From positions 13,909,001 to 13,973,000 of the forward strand of contig NC_092570.1 in assembly GCF_037975245.1 (NCBI RefSeq): a stretch of DNA of 64,000 nt, given 5' to 3'. The stretch's first letter is position 1, and each line of letters opens with the position of its first letter. Shown here piece by piece: positions 43,197 through 57,793 of this stretch. The notes under the pieces were generated by a model. It ran no database searches. It was not told the origin of the DNA and saw only the letters and a list, made by a program, of their open reading frames with translations. The stretch is from Apostichopus japonicus. Lineage: Eukaryota; Echinodermata; Holothuroidea; Aspidochirotida; Stichopodidae. Both the position numbers and the translations under genes were made by a program.

Positions 43197-43387
43197 GATA
43201 ATGAAAGTTTTTTTTTGCGACGCTTTAGCGACCATGCATGTGGGAGAAGCCTGCAAGGGCTTATGGATTACAACTTCCATAGCGGGTGGCTTCCAATTCA
43301 ACATTTTAACTCAAGTTTAGAATGTCATTTTAGATGGGAAAACTGTAGATTGCTCTTGGATGAAAAAACCCACCTTACTATGACCCC

Positions 43388-43478
43388 GGCCGAGGATGAA
43401 AACCCCGAACCTCCAGATTGCTAAGCCTCGTTGCTTCGAAATGCCACCGTGACCGCCTTTATCCACTCGGCCACAACA
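43388..43478 (-). repeat. tRNA-Ser/Leu-derived SINE head or pseudogene
   Basis: Minus strand: GTGGCCGAGTGGATAAAGGC is an almost perfect A box of a Ser/Leu tRNA, and GGTTCGGGG...CATCC about 70 nt later is a B box disrupted by an insertion. The tRNA fold is not complete, so it is a derived element. Confidence 0.65.
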
Positions 43479-46400
43479 TCGGAATTAAAAAATCATAAAG
43501 TAGAGAGAGCACCCCCAAGTTACAAGAAATGTAATCATGTGTAAGATATCATTTCGTATAAGGTCAGTACGTTCCCCGAGTACATCTAAGTAACATTATA
43601 GGTTATATATATATTAAGTTTTTATCAAAGACTTCTAGAGTTAAAATAATGTAGACTTTGCATCACTTCGTTCATGTTTAACCATGTGTGAACCAGGACT
43701 ACGGTTGATATTTTCAGTTTATAGGCATCAACAGCTCATATTATCTTCTGTAACGAACCAGAACTGTACAAAATGGGTAATAGGCCTTCCCCAATTTTTT
43801 TCCCATTGGGATCAGTCACCTATCAAACAAAATCACAGATTAGGAACTTGAATAATTTGTTGTCCTTTTGCTCATGTTGAATGATCACGCCATTTTGCCC
43901 AGTAGGCTACTGAAATGGGAAATGAATGTGTACTTTGATCATGTTTAAATGATCACGCTCGTCTTTAGCAGAGTATTCTGGTTTATGGCGAACAAGTGAT
44001 CAGGGCTAAACCTTGATGCACATATTTTGTACAATACCTGGCACTCAAATGGTGTGGTTGGACAAAGTGGGGTTTAAAAGTAAGGTCAGAGCCAACGATA
44101 ATTATCTCATCGGGATGGTCTTTTTGAAGTCTTTGTATTCCCTTAAGTTTATCATGAGAATGAGGAAGTATTCTTTATCACAAATTTGTCCTTGTTGACC
44201 CTAGCCGTTGCCCAGAGCCACCTAACCCCTCTTATCACACTAAAATCACTCGCCACCCCCTCACCAGACATGCCTTTGATTTTACGGCCTTATTTTTATA
44301 TTGGATTAGCAGATCATTTATTTATAATAAAAAAAAAACAGGATTTGTGTGGCAAAATAAATAGCAATTGAGTAGAAATAGCGAGTATTGTGCAGTCCAA
44401 TGTAAGGAAATGGACGTTGCAAAGATATTGTAATCTTCACATAGTAATACTAAACAGCGCCGCCAGCCAGTTGGGACAATGTCCTAATGCTAATACCTCT
44501 CTTAACTGTACTCCAATATCATGCTCTCAAAGCACTGATATTGACAGTACAAACAGTTCCTAACCTTGATCTGATAGAAACATGATATTCATACTGCTCG
44601 TACTGACAATACGAGTGCTCTGAAGCGGAAATAACACTACATTATAGAGAAAATTGGCCCTCTGTCGGGGGGGGGGGTGGACGTTTTGGGCTAAATTCGA
44701 TTGGCGGATTTATCTCGGTTAATATTTGGAAATTACTGCACATCTTTTTTTTTTATGATAACATATTACGTATTGTATTGTTATCGTATCTAATTATAGA
44801 CATAATTTCATTTTTGGGTCACAATCGGAGTAAATTAACAATTTCATTAGAAGAAAAATGAACTTGAAGCATGGACTATCGGGTTAACCACTCAATCATT
44901 CTATCAAGCCATTCGAGTTATTTGGATAGTACGACATATAGATTTGGCACGAGAAAATTGCAATAGAGACACAGACCGAACGTCTCCCTTAAATAAAAGG
45001 TTTACAAATATTTACAAAACATTATTCATGGAAAATACAGTCTTGACTGATATTTAATTTAGGCCGAATAATCTCCACTTTGTCGTGATTTCGTTATTCA
45101 AGGAGAGGCTAATCCAAATATCATAATTGACCGAAGCTATGAAGACAAAAGTTGTGATCAACAGCTTACCCCAGCACATGCAGAGGCAGCTCCAGGGGTA
45201 GTGAAAGACGACGGGCGGATTTGGGGCCGAAGGTTGTGGAGGAATTTCCTCAATAAGAGTTTGCCTTTTTCGGGCGCTAGTTTTTGAATTTGGGGCGTTC
45301 TTGTGAAACTACGGTCAATTTCACTGCGTGTGTATAGCTATAGAACTTTCAAGGGTTAAGGGAGGGTGGATGAGCGTGAGTTAGTTTTCGCTTTGATTTT
45401 TATATCAGTGTTACGTTGGTTGGTTCTGCATTTTTCCCCGTGCCGTTGGGCCGGGACGTTAAGGCTCCCGTTCTGGGTGGGTCAAGTAAAAAGTACACAC
45501 TTACCTACACAAGTATAGGTAACATTGTCATTTGGGAAATGGACCGTTTTTATTGCTTCGAAGACTTGAGCAAGTCTAAACAATCACACATCCCATTATG
45601 CTTGAATATTTCAATAGTTTTCCTTTATTTAATTTCATATTTTTATTCTATTATACTGGCAAATAATGAATCAAATATATTAAAGTTCAGTCGCAAAATC
45701 TCAATTTTGTTCTTTTTAAATCACAATATTCTCAAGTTGCTCCAAAAACAAGTCCTTGCTAAAACAGGCTCTTTCTACTAAAGGTCATATCATCGCTTGA
45801 GTTTATGGAGAAGAATTGAAATGTTATCATATTTATATTCTGCTAAAGTGATAAATTTAGCTTATAACGAATACAAAAATATTATAGTTCAGTCACAAAA
45901 TGATCAAAAAAAATTGAAACTCACGATATTTTTTCTCAACTACGGCACTTCCCACACTACCCCCTCCCCACCCCTCCCCGCCCTTTCACTTTCTACTGAA
46001 GGTCATTCTAATCGTTTGAATTTACTGAAAAGATCATAACTGAGCCGAACATCCTGGAAATCTGGGTAAAGTCAGCGAACTCACATATACAGCAGGCTTT
46101 TAAGATAATCATCTTCGTTAAAAACGTCCCTGGAGTGTTAAACATAAATAATGAATCGAAGAAGCGGTATATTTGGGGGATAATCCGCTGAAAGACTCAT
46201 TAGAATAAATTCCTCAACGATAAGCAAAGAGACGAGAAAGCATACGACTCTGTTTTTAAAATTTTATTTCAAAAGTGCATATACAGAAGCTATATACTTC
46301 ACAGATCTAATCAAAGGATGCGGTACATTCCTGTCACTCATGAATATGATTTGTTAATCATTTGGGGGGGGGGGCGGGGAGGGGCTATAAAGTAGATCTA

Positions 46401-46599
46401 TATACATTTGCATGTAAACATGTGCCTGTGTGATTGATGACGTCATAGGTCTAAGGACAATAAACATAAATATTGGTTTCTAGCCATTTCTTTCTGCTTG
46501 TCAACATACAAGAAAAAGTCATTAAACTACAAGGATATGTAGAGAATGTTGATTATTTGTGGTTGCGCATTTCATGCCGACGCCGATTATGGCGACCGT
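43479..46599. other. Non-coding
   Basis: Frames of up to 121 codons (45.4-46.0 kb) have no domain and AT-driven composition; I regard them as chance. Confidence 0.6.
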
Positions 46600-46611
46600 A
46601 TAACATAATAA

Positions 46612-46814
46612 TGAATCATTAATGGTGGGAATGGGTGATGGATCACGAAAGAGGGGCAGGCCACGAGCACGATGGATGGATGGTGTCAAGCAGGCGACTG
46701 GGTTGACTCTGGATAGACTTCGAGGGGCAACCAGGAGCCGGAAGGATTGGAGGATGAAAGTCATGGTCATCACCAGGGGTCGGACACGACTCGACGGCAC
46801 AAGGTGACAAGGTG
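46612..46814 (+). mobile_element. Very short 3' fragment of an RTE-like non-LTR element with 12-bp duplication
   Basis: Flanked by ATAACATAATAA at 46600-46611 and 46815-46826, a perfect 12-bp target duplication. The plus strand encodes RKRGRPRARWMDGVKQATG, then LRGATRSRKDWR, the typical C-terminal end of RTE/I-type polyproteins, then a stop within an AAGGTGACAAGGTG tail. About 200 bp is a severe 5' truncation. Confidence 0.85.
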
Positions 46815-46826
46815 ATAACATAATAA

Positions 46827-48513
<1,687 letters not shown>

Positions 48514-48692
48514 TTCGAGATCCGGATTTAGGAATCACAAATGATTTCGAGTTGGTTAGCATCATGTTTGATTTCTAGAGTAAGGTAAATATGTCACCAA
48601 AACAGAACTAATATTGTTCGATACAGGTGACAAACGCCTGCAGTGGAATAACGACCTTCCTTACCGGTTTCGAGCCTCTGGACATACAATCA

Positions 48693-48764
48693 GCGTCCAT
48701 AGCCTAGTGGTTAGAGTATCCACATATAAAGCGGGAGGCTCGGGTTCGAATCCCGGTGGAGGCT
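48693..48764 (+). tRNA. tRNA-like Pol III unit (pseudo-tRNA or SINE head)
   Basis: A cloverleaf can be drawn: acceptor GCGTCCA with TGGAGGC (6 of 7 pairs), D arm with AGTGGTTA loop but a weak stem, anticodon arm TCCAC/GCGGG (4 of 5) with loop ATATAAA, and a perfect T arm around GGTTCGAATCCC. A and B boxes are good and T6 at 48770-48775 is a Pol III terminator. The anticodon position reads ATA, which is not a normal nuclear tRNA anticodon, and the D stem is poor; I think it is tRNA-derived and not a working tRNA. Confidence 0.55.
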
Positions 48765-48815
48765 GGAAGTTTTTTCACTGTTCTTGATTTTCCAACTCAC
48801 TACGATTTCAGTTCA

Positions 48816-48817
<2 letters not shown>

Positions 48818-48867
<50 letters not shown>

Positions 48868-48870
48868 ATT
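48818..48870. repeat. TA microsatellite downstream of the tRNA-like unit
   Basis: Short TA tract about 45 bp after the T6 terminator. Confidence 0.93.
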
Positions 48871-49082
48871 TATGCTGTTTGTTTCTTGTTCCGTGTGTAA
48901 TTGCTGTGTGTGTTATTGCTTTTTGCTTGCGTGTTGTTGTTGTTTGTCGTTTGCATGCTGTTTGTTTTCTGTTGTTATTTGTTTGCTAACTTGTTGATAG
49001 TTGTTTGTTGTTTGTTGATTGCTGTTTATTTGTTCAAATTGTTCAAGTTGTATGCTGTTGGCTGTTTCGTGTGCGTTGCTCT
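48871..49082. repeat. TTG-rich low-complexity tract
   Basis: Degenerate repeats of TTGTTTG and TTGCTG words over about 210 bp; no unit stands out. Confidence 0.75.
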
Positions 49083-49245
49083 TATTTTCTTGTATATACT
49101 TTTGGGAGGGGGAGGGGTTAGCAGTGAGGCACCACTTTCTTTTGATTTTAAAACAAGAGTGCAATCCATGGAGTTTCATGTCTCATGTCCTCCATCTTGA
49201 CGTCCTAATTTCGCTAAAAAGTATGCTATTTGTTCACACAGTTAG

Positions 49246-49310
49246 TTTGAACTTGAACGGACTTACGGTATAGGATAAGTTCGCGACACACTTTTTTGGC
49301 ACAATTTAAA
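49246..49310. repeat. Direct repeat A, copy 1
   Basis: AACTTGAACGGACTTACGGT then AGTTCGCGACACACTTTTTT; its partner is at 49540-49603. Confidence 0.75.
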
Positions 49311-49539
49311 CCATTTGGCTTTACATGGATCTTTGTCCTCGACCTTCAGCACCATATTCTGCACTTTTTAAAATTCATCTCATCATTCTCTACATATCTT
49401 GGTTTAATAACTTTTTCCTATATGTTGACAAGCAGTCAATGGCTAAAAAAATTTTTTGTTTTTGACCTCTGACCTTAGACTTATGACGTCATCATTCACC
49501 CAAGCACGATTTTACATGGTCAGGCACATACCCAACAAC

Positions 49540-49603
49540 TTAAACTTGATCGGACTCACGGTCTTGGAGGAGTTCGCGACACACTTTTTCGGCTCATTTC
49601 AAC
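49540..49603. repeat. Direct repeat A, copy 2
   Basis: AAACTTGATCGGACTCACGG then AGTTCGCGACACACTTTTTC; 294 bp from copy 1. Confidence 0.75.
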
Positions 49604-49673
49604 ACACAAACATACACTACCCACACACTCACCCACGTACTTCCTCACATTTCTGATGTAAGGTTAAGTACAA

Positions 49674-49714
49674 TATCTCATCTCCCTATACATTACATGT
49701 AGGGAGATGAGATA
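49674..49714. repeat. Perfect short hairpin
   Basis: TATCTCATCTCCCTA and its exact complement flank an 11-nt centre. Too short for a usual miRNA precursor. Confidence 0.7.
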
Positions 49715-51220
49715 AACAAATGCAAAGAATGGGTTATGATTGAGAAAGTGTGTGCGCCCGCGTTTGCGTGCCCGCGTATGTAGGCCTATGCATGCGTGAA
49801 GTTGGTTCGTTGTTCTTTGATACTTTTAAAATTGTATACTCCGTAAAACTTGATGCACAGTGTTTTTTGGGTCGTATCCATAGTTTATTTTTTATGACAC
49901 TTCTTGTTGCGTGACACTATGAATTATACATTATACTATACAGGGTCGCAAACATGCACGTATACTGCTAGGGAATGGAAAAAAAACGCACCAGAAAAAT
50001 TCAGGAGGCTCGGCCACCCCCCCCCCCAACCCCCCCCCGTGTCAGTGAGAATATGACAAAACTTCTATAATGGAAATTTTATTAATATGTAACATGAATA
50101 TGAAGAACATCCTAAACAGTCGAAAATTCTTAATTAATATTGTTTCAAAAGTTGCAAAATATATACAGCACCATTTTGCATTTAAGGACCCTCCATTTTC
50201 TCAACATTTCAAAGAGTAAGGGACACTGCTCCCATTAAACTCCTCCTCTAGACGTCGTAATATCTAATCCCCTACCCCCCCCACCCCCCCCCCACCCAAA
50301 CCCACCCCCAGTACAAAAATGTGGTTGCGTCACTGCTACTGTGGTAGCAGGATGGTCTAATATAAAATGATGTAAATTATCACACATCAATATTTGTAAA
50401 AAAAGAATTGGCCCAAAATTTAATTGAGAGGTATAAATACAACGATACTCTTCACTGAAATTGTTCACTGCAATTGTTTGGTAGGGACGGTTCATATATC
50501 TGTTTAAAGTACCTTTTCACGACTTGAAGTTATTTCATGTTTCAGATGATTTGATACTAAATGTTCCCACTTGAAACAGTCTTCATCGAAATCTCAGTTA
50601 AAATCTCCATAAGCATATATTTGCGGCGCGGATTTTGATCATTTTTGTACTAATTATATAATTTTCATATATTTTATAAACGTTAAATTACTTAACGTTG
50701 CCTAGATCAGTTTAATACTCCAGATTGACTATAGCCAAGTTGTTTAATTCCAAATATTGAAGACAAAATCAACAATTAAAAGTTTTCATCTCTTTTGCAA
50801 TATATGATTTATACTGTTTGCTGTATAAAAAGTAACCTTAATTGTAAACTACTGAAAGCGTTAAGAGCGGAAGAATCCATGCTAATTTTTTGCTAATTTT
50901 GCGTTTCACATCATGAAAATCATCTCATAAAGGTGTGTAAATTAAGTCAGTTCTAATTTATTTCAGGTTCATGTTTTGTTGGACTTTCGGGGTAATATTC
51001 CTGAAATTGTTCCATCGAAGTGAAGATATTTATATTTGAACAAACATGAATAATTCTGCCATATAAGCAAAATTGGGTTAAAAGTTCGCATTGTTTTTTA
51101 TTTCTTTTTACCAATTATGCTGTGTTCGTGGAAAATCTCGAACTTTTCGACCTATATCCTCTATGTATTGATATCAACATAGAGTCACCAGAATAAACTG
51201 ATAAAATTGCGAATATAGGA

Positions 51221-51303
51221 GGAGGGGTGGGGTGGGGGTGCGGGAGGAGAAGAGTAGGGGAGGGAAAGGGGAGGTGAAGGGAAGGAGAGGGGAGGGAGGA
51301 GGT
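51221..51303. repeat. Purine-rich (GA/G) tract
   Basis: Over 80 bp almost wholly purine on the plus strand with many G-runs. Confidence 0.85.
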
Positions 51304-52335
51304 AAGATTTAAACCAATTGCACATGTACATGAAGTTATGTTAATTCAGAGGTTCTTGCATCGCAAGAATGTGCTATTTAATTAATTATAGAAGAATAAA
51401 CTTTCCCAAATTAATACATTATATTGCTTTATGAAAAGTTGGTTTGTATTAGGACAATATTTAATTTTGGACAACAACCTGGTTTGGTCTTGTCACTCAC
51501 TTGGTGCAATCGCATCCATTAATGTCGAAAGCTAGCAAAAACTTATCTTCTCATAGCTCATTTTCTCCAAATTTCGACTCTTTTCACATAAGTTCGTTTC
51601 TTCCTTTTTGGAAATGTGACTTTTTACATCGAAATTTCAATAAAATGTCAAAATGTTCTTGTCGAGTTTGAACTTTCCATATCAACATTTTGAATTGTTA
51701 TTCGAACTTATCATCATCTTCTTCGAGAGAGATAATGTCTCCCTTTTTCAGAGGTAAAACAGAAAATAAAAAGAGTACAACAAATTTGAACTTTGATATT
51801 TGTCACAGATTTAATAAAATAATGACTATGAGGTGCAAAATGATTAATAATTAATGAAAACGTGTTATCTCTGGTGAAAAGTTCCCAGCGAAGCTAGAAA
51901 AATAAGAACTAATATATATTCCATATTTTACACTTTTACGGATGACTAAGGCATAACTTTAGTCTCGATATTCGGCCAAAGTTCAATAAGAAATAAGAAT
52001 TTGAGTTATGAGCAATCTTTCTTTATTCATTCCGAATTTCAAGAAATTCAGTAAAATATAACCTATAATTCTCAAGAATGCTCCTTTAAGGCTAAATTGA
52101 TAATATGTGTGGCTCGACGGTTCCTCATTGCCGCAGCAAATGGTGATCCATATATTTTTATAAATACCAAACTAACGCTTTTATCAAAATTTTGTTCTTT
52201 TAACTTCATAAAAACAACAACAAAAAACAAAAAAAAACCTTGATTTGACATATCAATATCAATTGTCCTTGGCAAATTGTTAAAATATTGTAAACAAGAT
52301 TATTTTATTCATAAAATTATTGACGCAATGGTCCG

Positions 52336-52376
52336 TATGTTAGACTTAGTAGTCCAGTCACTTTCACTGATGAACT
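52336..52376. repeat. Dispersed repeat, copy 2
   Basis: TTAGACTTAGTAGTCCAGTC then ACTTTCACTGATGA, matching copies at 516 and 54265. Confidence 0.7.
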
Positions 52377-53384
52377 TTAAAAGATTAAAGGGTCGTTCCT
52401 CAAAACAAAAATAATAGCGCTATCATAACCTGGTATGTTAGCAGTGTGTTTTATAGGTCTTTATAGAACACACCAAAATGAATGTTTGTCCTAAAAATTA
52501 TCCTTCAAAACATCATCTCTCCACACTATTGGTCATGAAATCACATGATGACGTCATTCACTCTTCTGTTGCCAGATGCATTTTACAAGAAATAAACAAA
52601 TTTGATGAATTGATATCTTTGCCATGCAAAGAGTTATACTGAATATTTCCAGCGGAATTTCATGCATGTAAAGGAAACAGTAACATCATATTTTCAGCAT
52701 TTCTTTATTAATTGAATTACTTTTATAAGTAAAATCAATTATTTGATTAACGTGCAGTTTTCCTTTAAAAAAAATAATTAAATTTATATTTACATAGAAA
52801 AGCATCTTAATAATTAAGTACTAATTAATTAATTATTCATTCGAATATTGGTAAATGTTCTATATACATTCTTCGAGGGATAAACATAGATTTCAATGAT
52901 AAAAGTATCTCACAAACCAATACCACGAAATAGTATATAAAATGAGCATATATAACGATTTTAATTTTGTCTGCTAGATAAAATTGCAAGAGGATTTATA
53001 AGGCCAATGCATATTTTACAAAATGATTCTCAGTGAAATTCTTAATTTTAATCAAAGGATAATTTTAAGCATAAATTAAGTCTTGATAATTGGTATACGA
53101 CAAGAAGAACTTTGAGTGCTAGAAATGCTTCTTCTTTTTTTCAAATCCAGTTTTCAAGATACTTAGATTTAAATTATGCTCAATCTCTGAAATGCTCCTT
53201 TAAGGCGAAATTGGTGATACCATCAGCATATAAATAAAAAAAATCATAAATTTTACAAACTCAACGAGACCATGATTTTCAAAGAATGACTAATGGCATA
53301 ATTAAAGTCTAAAAAGTTGTAATAGTTTTTTTTTTAATTTCTTTTCTTTTCTATGTAGGTATTGAGATTTTCAAGATATTCACC

Positions 53385-53969
53385 TTAAAGGATTGGTTCA
53401 GGTGTTTGACTTGTCTATTTTGTATGAAAGAGCACAAAAAGACAAAAAGAACAGTGACGAAACTACCATGATAGCATGCTCTGTTAAGGAGATATGACAC
53501 TTTGAAGATACCAAAATTTCTTTGAAAACGACTGGTGTAGAAAGAGTTACTGTGAGGGTGTGACGTCACATCCTCATTTCCTTAACATTTGTGTATATAT
53601 TTCTTTAAAAATTATTTACATTTTTTAACACATTTGAAAATAATATAGGCTAATCAAAAATTCTTCAGATGTTAAATCTCAAATACTTCCATTGACAAAT
53701 ATGAGATCTCCTGACATATCTTTTGGTTGAAAGTCATGAAATCTCACAAAAAATTTAGAGAAAAAAACAAAGACTTTTCAGGAATGTGAGGATGTGACAT
53801 CACAGCTAGTCAGATTTCAGCAGTTTCTACACAATCTGATAAAACTTTACACTTGAATATCTCTTTAACCGAAAAAGATATTTGAACAGTTTTTTTTCAC
53901 CATTGTGTTTCTTTTATTGTCCTCTTTCATATAACATAAACATGTATGACAACTGAACCAATCCTTTAA
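53385..53969. mobile_element. TTAA-bounded MITE with long inverted repeats (585 bp)
   Basis: TTAA at 53385-53388 and 53966-53969. Both ends read AGGATTGGTTCAG inward, and similarity continues for about 90 bp (for example TATGAAAGAG and AACAGTG-type words on the left against their complements on the right) and again around GAGGATGTGACATCACA. No coding frame. Confidence 0.8.
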
Positions 53970-54264
53970 AATATACGAAAACTATGGAATGCTCCTTTAA
54001 GGCTTCAGAGATGATTACGTCACTCCTTTGTGCAGATCTTAATGTGCATGCTCATCCATGGTTTTTTAATCTCTAATAACGCAACCCAAAACGTAAATAT
54101 TCATGAAATTTCATATAAACAAGAGAGAACAATAGAATGCCATTCAACACCATTTGTCCGTGACAAATCTGCATCGTATTAACAAACTTGTTAGTTGAAA
54201 CCTTAAAAGTCTTTTCTTTTCCTATGGAGTTTATAGCGTCATATCTGAAATTCTATAACGTAAT

Positions 54265-54306
54265 TTGTGTGTTAGATTATAGTCCAGTCGCTTTAATTGA
54301 TGAGCA
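54265..54306. repeat. Dispersed repeat, copy 3
   Basis: GTTAGATTATAGTCCAGTCG then CTTTAATTGATGA, matching copies at 516 and 52336. Confidence 0.7.
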
Positions 54307-55529
54307 ACGCGTGTTTAAGAGTCTTTCTCCAAAATGAAAAGTGGTTTTGATGAACAACCTTGACTGATAGCTGTGTTTGTTCGACAACATTTCAAAAATA
54401 TTTTATACCTATCATGCGGCGCCGATCATTTTTTAATAACTTGTACTTCATATCTCTCACGTTTCATAAGCACAAGACGGTATATATGCGTGTTTGGGGG
54501 GGGGGGGGGGCAATTTTTCCTGTATTAAATTCATTTAAGAAAGAACTTGAAAATTGCAGAAAGGTTTTAAAAATGCATTAGATACATTTACAAAAATATC
54601 AAAATGACATTAATTCTAGTTACAATTTTTGAGGTAGGCTCAATAAACCTATACAGCACTAATACCATATAAATAATATTAGGGAGTTGTTTAAACAAAC
54701 AAAAAATAACAAATCTATTTCTATCGGTTGTTAAAATATGCTAGAAAGTTAAATAATGTCAAATAAATGGTCACAAAGATTAAGATTTAAATGTGCGTTT
54801 TAACTGCCAACTTCAAAGCTCTTTGCCTCCCTATGACATTTAAATGTCTCATTGAACCCTCTTCTATGTCTGGAGATAATATGCAGCATCAGGGATAATA
54901 TATATATAATATATACTTTATAATACTACTTATTATAATATATACTTTTGAAAACTTCTAGGAAATTGATTTAAGTATGCTAAACCTTGAGGCCAATACT
55001 GATTACCTTTGACGCCCTTTAATTATTAATTACAACTAAATCGTGCCTATATATTGTAACGTCAATAACTTTATATTACAATATTAATATTTGAGCATGT
55101 CCCACTCTGGTTATATCTTTATCTGTTTATGCATCAACACTACACGAAATAAAACATACAAATTAAAATAACAGAAATTTGCCGTTGTGCATAGAACGCC
55201 TGTGGGAGAATAAACGTGAATTAGCTATATGTAGATGGACTGACGGTTAGATCCTTATAGGATTTCGAAAACAAAGAAATCGGAAGATAGCAAAATGTTT
55301 AATAATATGTTATACTGTCTATATCGCGAAGATTCAAATGTGAAAATTATTATTACATATTACATAGCTCTGGGCAAGATATAAATATTTGACCACATTA
55401 AAATACAAATAAATATACAGTTCCTTTCACTGAATGACTGGATTAAAAAAAAAACAGCAAAAAAATATTATTTTCGTCGATCGCTAATTCGAAAACTTTG
55501 AACTGACTTTCAATCAATGAAAAAAATGT
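54307..55529. other. Non-coding, AT-rich
   Basis: G12 run at 54497; otherwise nothing recognisable. Confidence 0.55.
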
Positions 55530-55838
55530 TTGTGTTTACATTGAATGTTTATGTTTACATTGAATGTTCTAGTGTTCGCATAGAATATTAGTGATCATAA
55601 TGGAGTGTCAGTGTCAATATGGAATGTTATAGTTTCACATGGAAAGTTATTGTAAATGTTGAATGCATAATATTCACATGCAATGTTAATATTCCAATTT
55701 AAATGTTTGTTTATGCATTGAATGACCGTGTTCACATTGAACGTTAGTGTTCACATCGAATGTTATTGTTCACGTATATGATGCTCAAGCGTTCACATAA
55801 AATGGCAATGGTCACATAAATGTTGGTGTTCACACATG
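55530..55838. repeat. Degenerate minisatellite, about 22-24 bp unit
   Basis: Units resembling GTGTTCACATTGAATGTTA recur about 13 times with substitutions and small indels. Confidence 0.8.
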
Positions 55839-55866
55839 TAGTAAGTGGTCGTATGGCATATATATA

Positions 55867-56722
<856 letters not shown>

Positions 56723-57793
56723 AAATGTATACTTATACGTAATGTTTATCACCAAACTCCCGTCAAACAAATGGAAATTTGATATAAGTGATCAGTTGAT
56801 AACGGAATGACACACTCTGTGATACAAACTGTAAAATTGAAAAAATGAAATGTTACTATGAAAACAAATTTGATTTTTTAAAACTCAACATATATCCAAC
56901 CTATTAACATAGTTACTCGTTTTTCATATTATACAGGGTTTTATGTTTGATCTCTCTGGTTAGGCTTGGAATAATATTATGATACATACATCGTGGATTA
57001 ATACAATTATGGTTACATGTAATCAATCTAAAACCAAAGATATTGTAAATTCCAAGAAACTTTTATGACAATAATCATTTTTGGAAAATATTTCCTTCTG
57101 AGTAATATGTCGTTCAGGCTGCAACTTTTGCGAACACTATCAGAAACAAGTTATTCGATTATTCTGAAATAGAAGTTGAAATTTAATATGAAGATATGTG
57201 TTTTAAAAGGAATATATAAATAGAGGAGCGCTTCAAATTCAACAGAACTCTGGTTATTGAAAATGACCTTTTAAAAAGAAATGTATTTAGGTGAAATTTG
57301 TTATGGTTATAAGCCATCTCATTTGTCTAATATATTTAGCATTCTTAACGTCACTCGTTCAAACAAGGGGGAAAATGTGTTTATTTATCAATATATCGCC
57401 CCCCCCCCTCACAACCCTCTCCCAAACCCACACAAAAGTGGTGGTTTTGCCCATATTAGCTTATGTTTCGTTGTCGGACCTTTATATAGGCCAATGCATT
57501 TATTTGCATATTTTTATAGTCAACTGTATACTCTGCAATTAATGCATGTTAAGACCAACATGTTAATATTTCAAAATAAACTTAACATTTCGGCGTTCCA
57601 TTATGTGTCCTACATTACGTTCATGTTGGTTTTCCATGGCAACCGACACTGTTAATCCTCCGATAAGCAGAGATTAATTTATGTGACCGCCTGCGGATGT
57701 ATTTTCTCTATGAAAAAAACACAAACAAACTTGAATCTCTATATATGCCTCTCTCATGTCACTGGGCCTGCTGCATGGTAGCACAATCATGTT
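56723..57793. other. Non-coding, 3' flank of the GPCR gene
   Basis: Probably contains the GPCR 3'UTR. The 124-codon plus frame at 57281 is AT-driven and has no domain. Confidence 0.55.

Larger units (their letters stand above)
49715..53384. other. Non-coding, AT-rich, with diverged internal repeats
   Basis: The word GAATGCTCCTTTAAGGC at 52076 recurs as AAATGCTCCTTTAAGGC at 53190 and near 53988, with related flanks, so this block is built of diverged repeats. No gene. Confidence 0.6.

Noticed and set aside
45416..46039. Consecutive frames of 121 and 80 codons as a two-exon gene
   Set aside because: AT-driven composition, no domain, no splice sites that join them sensibly.
49674..49714. miRNA precursor
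   Set aside because: A 15-bp stem with an 11-nt loop is too short for a canonical precursor; kept only as a hairpin.
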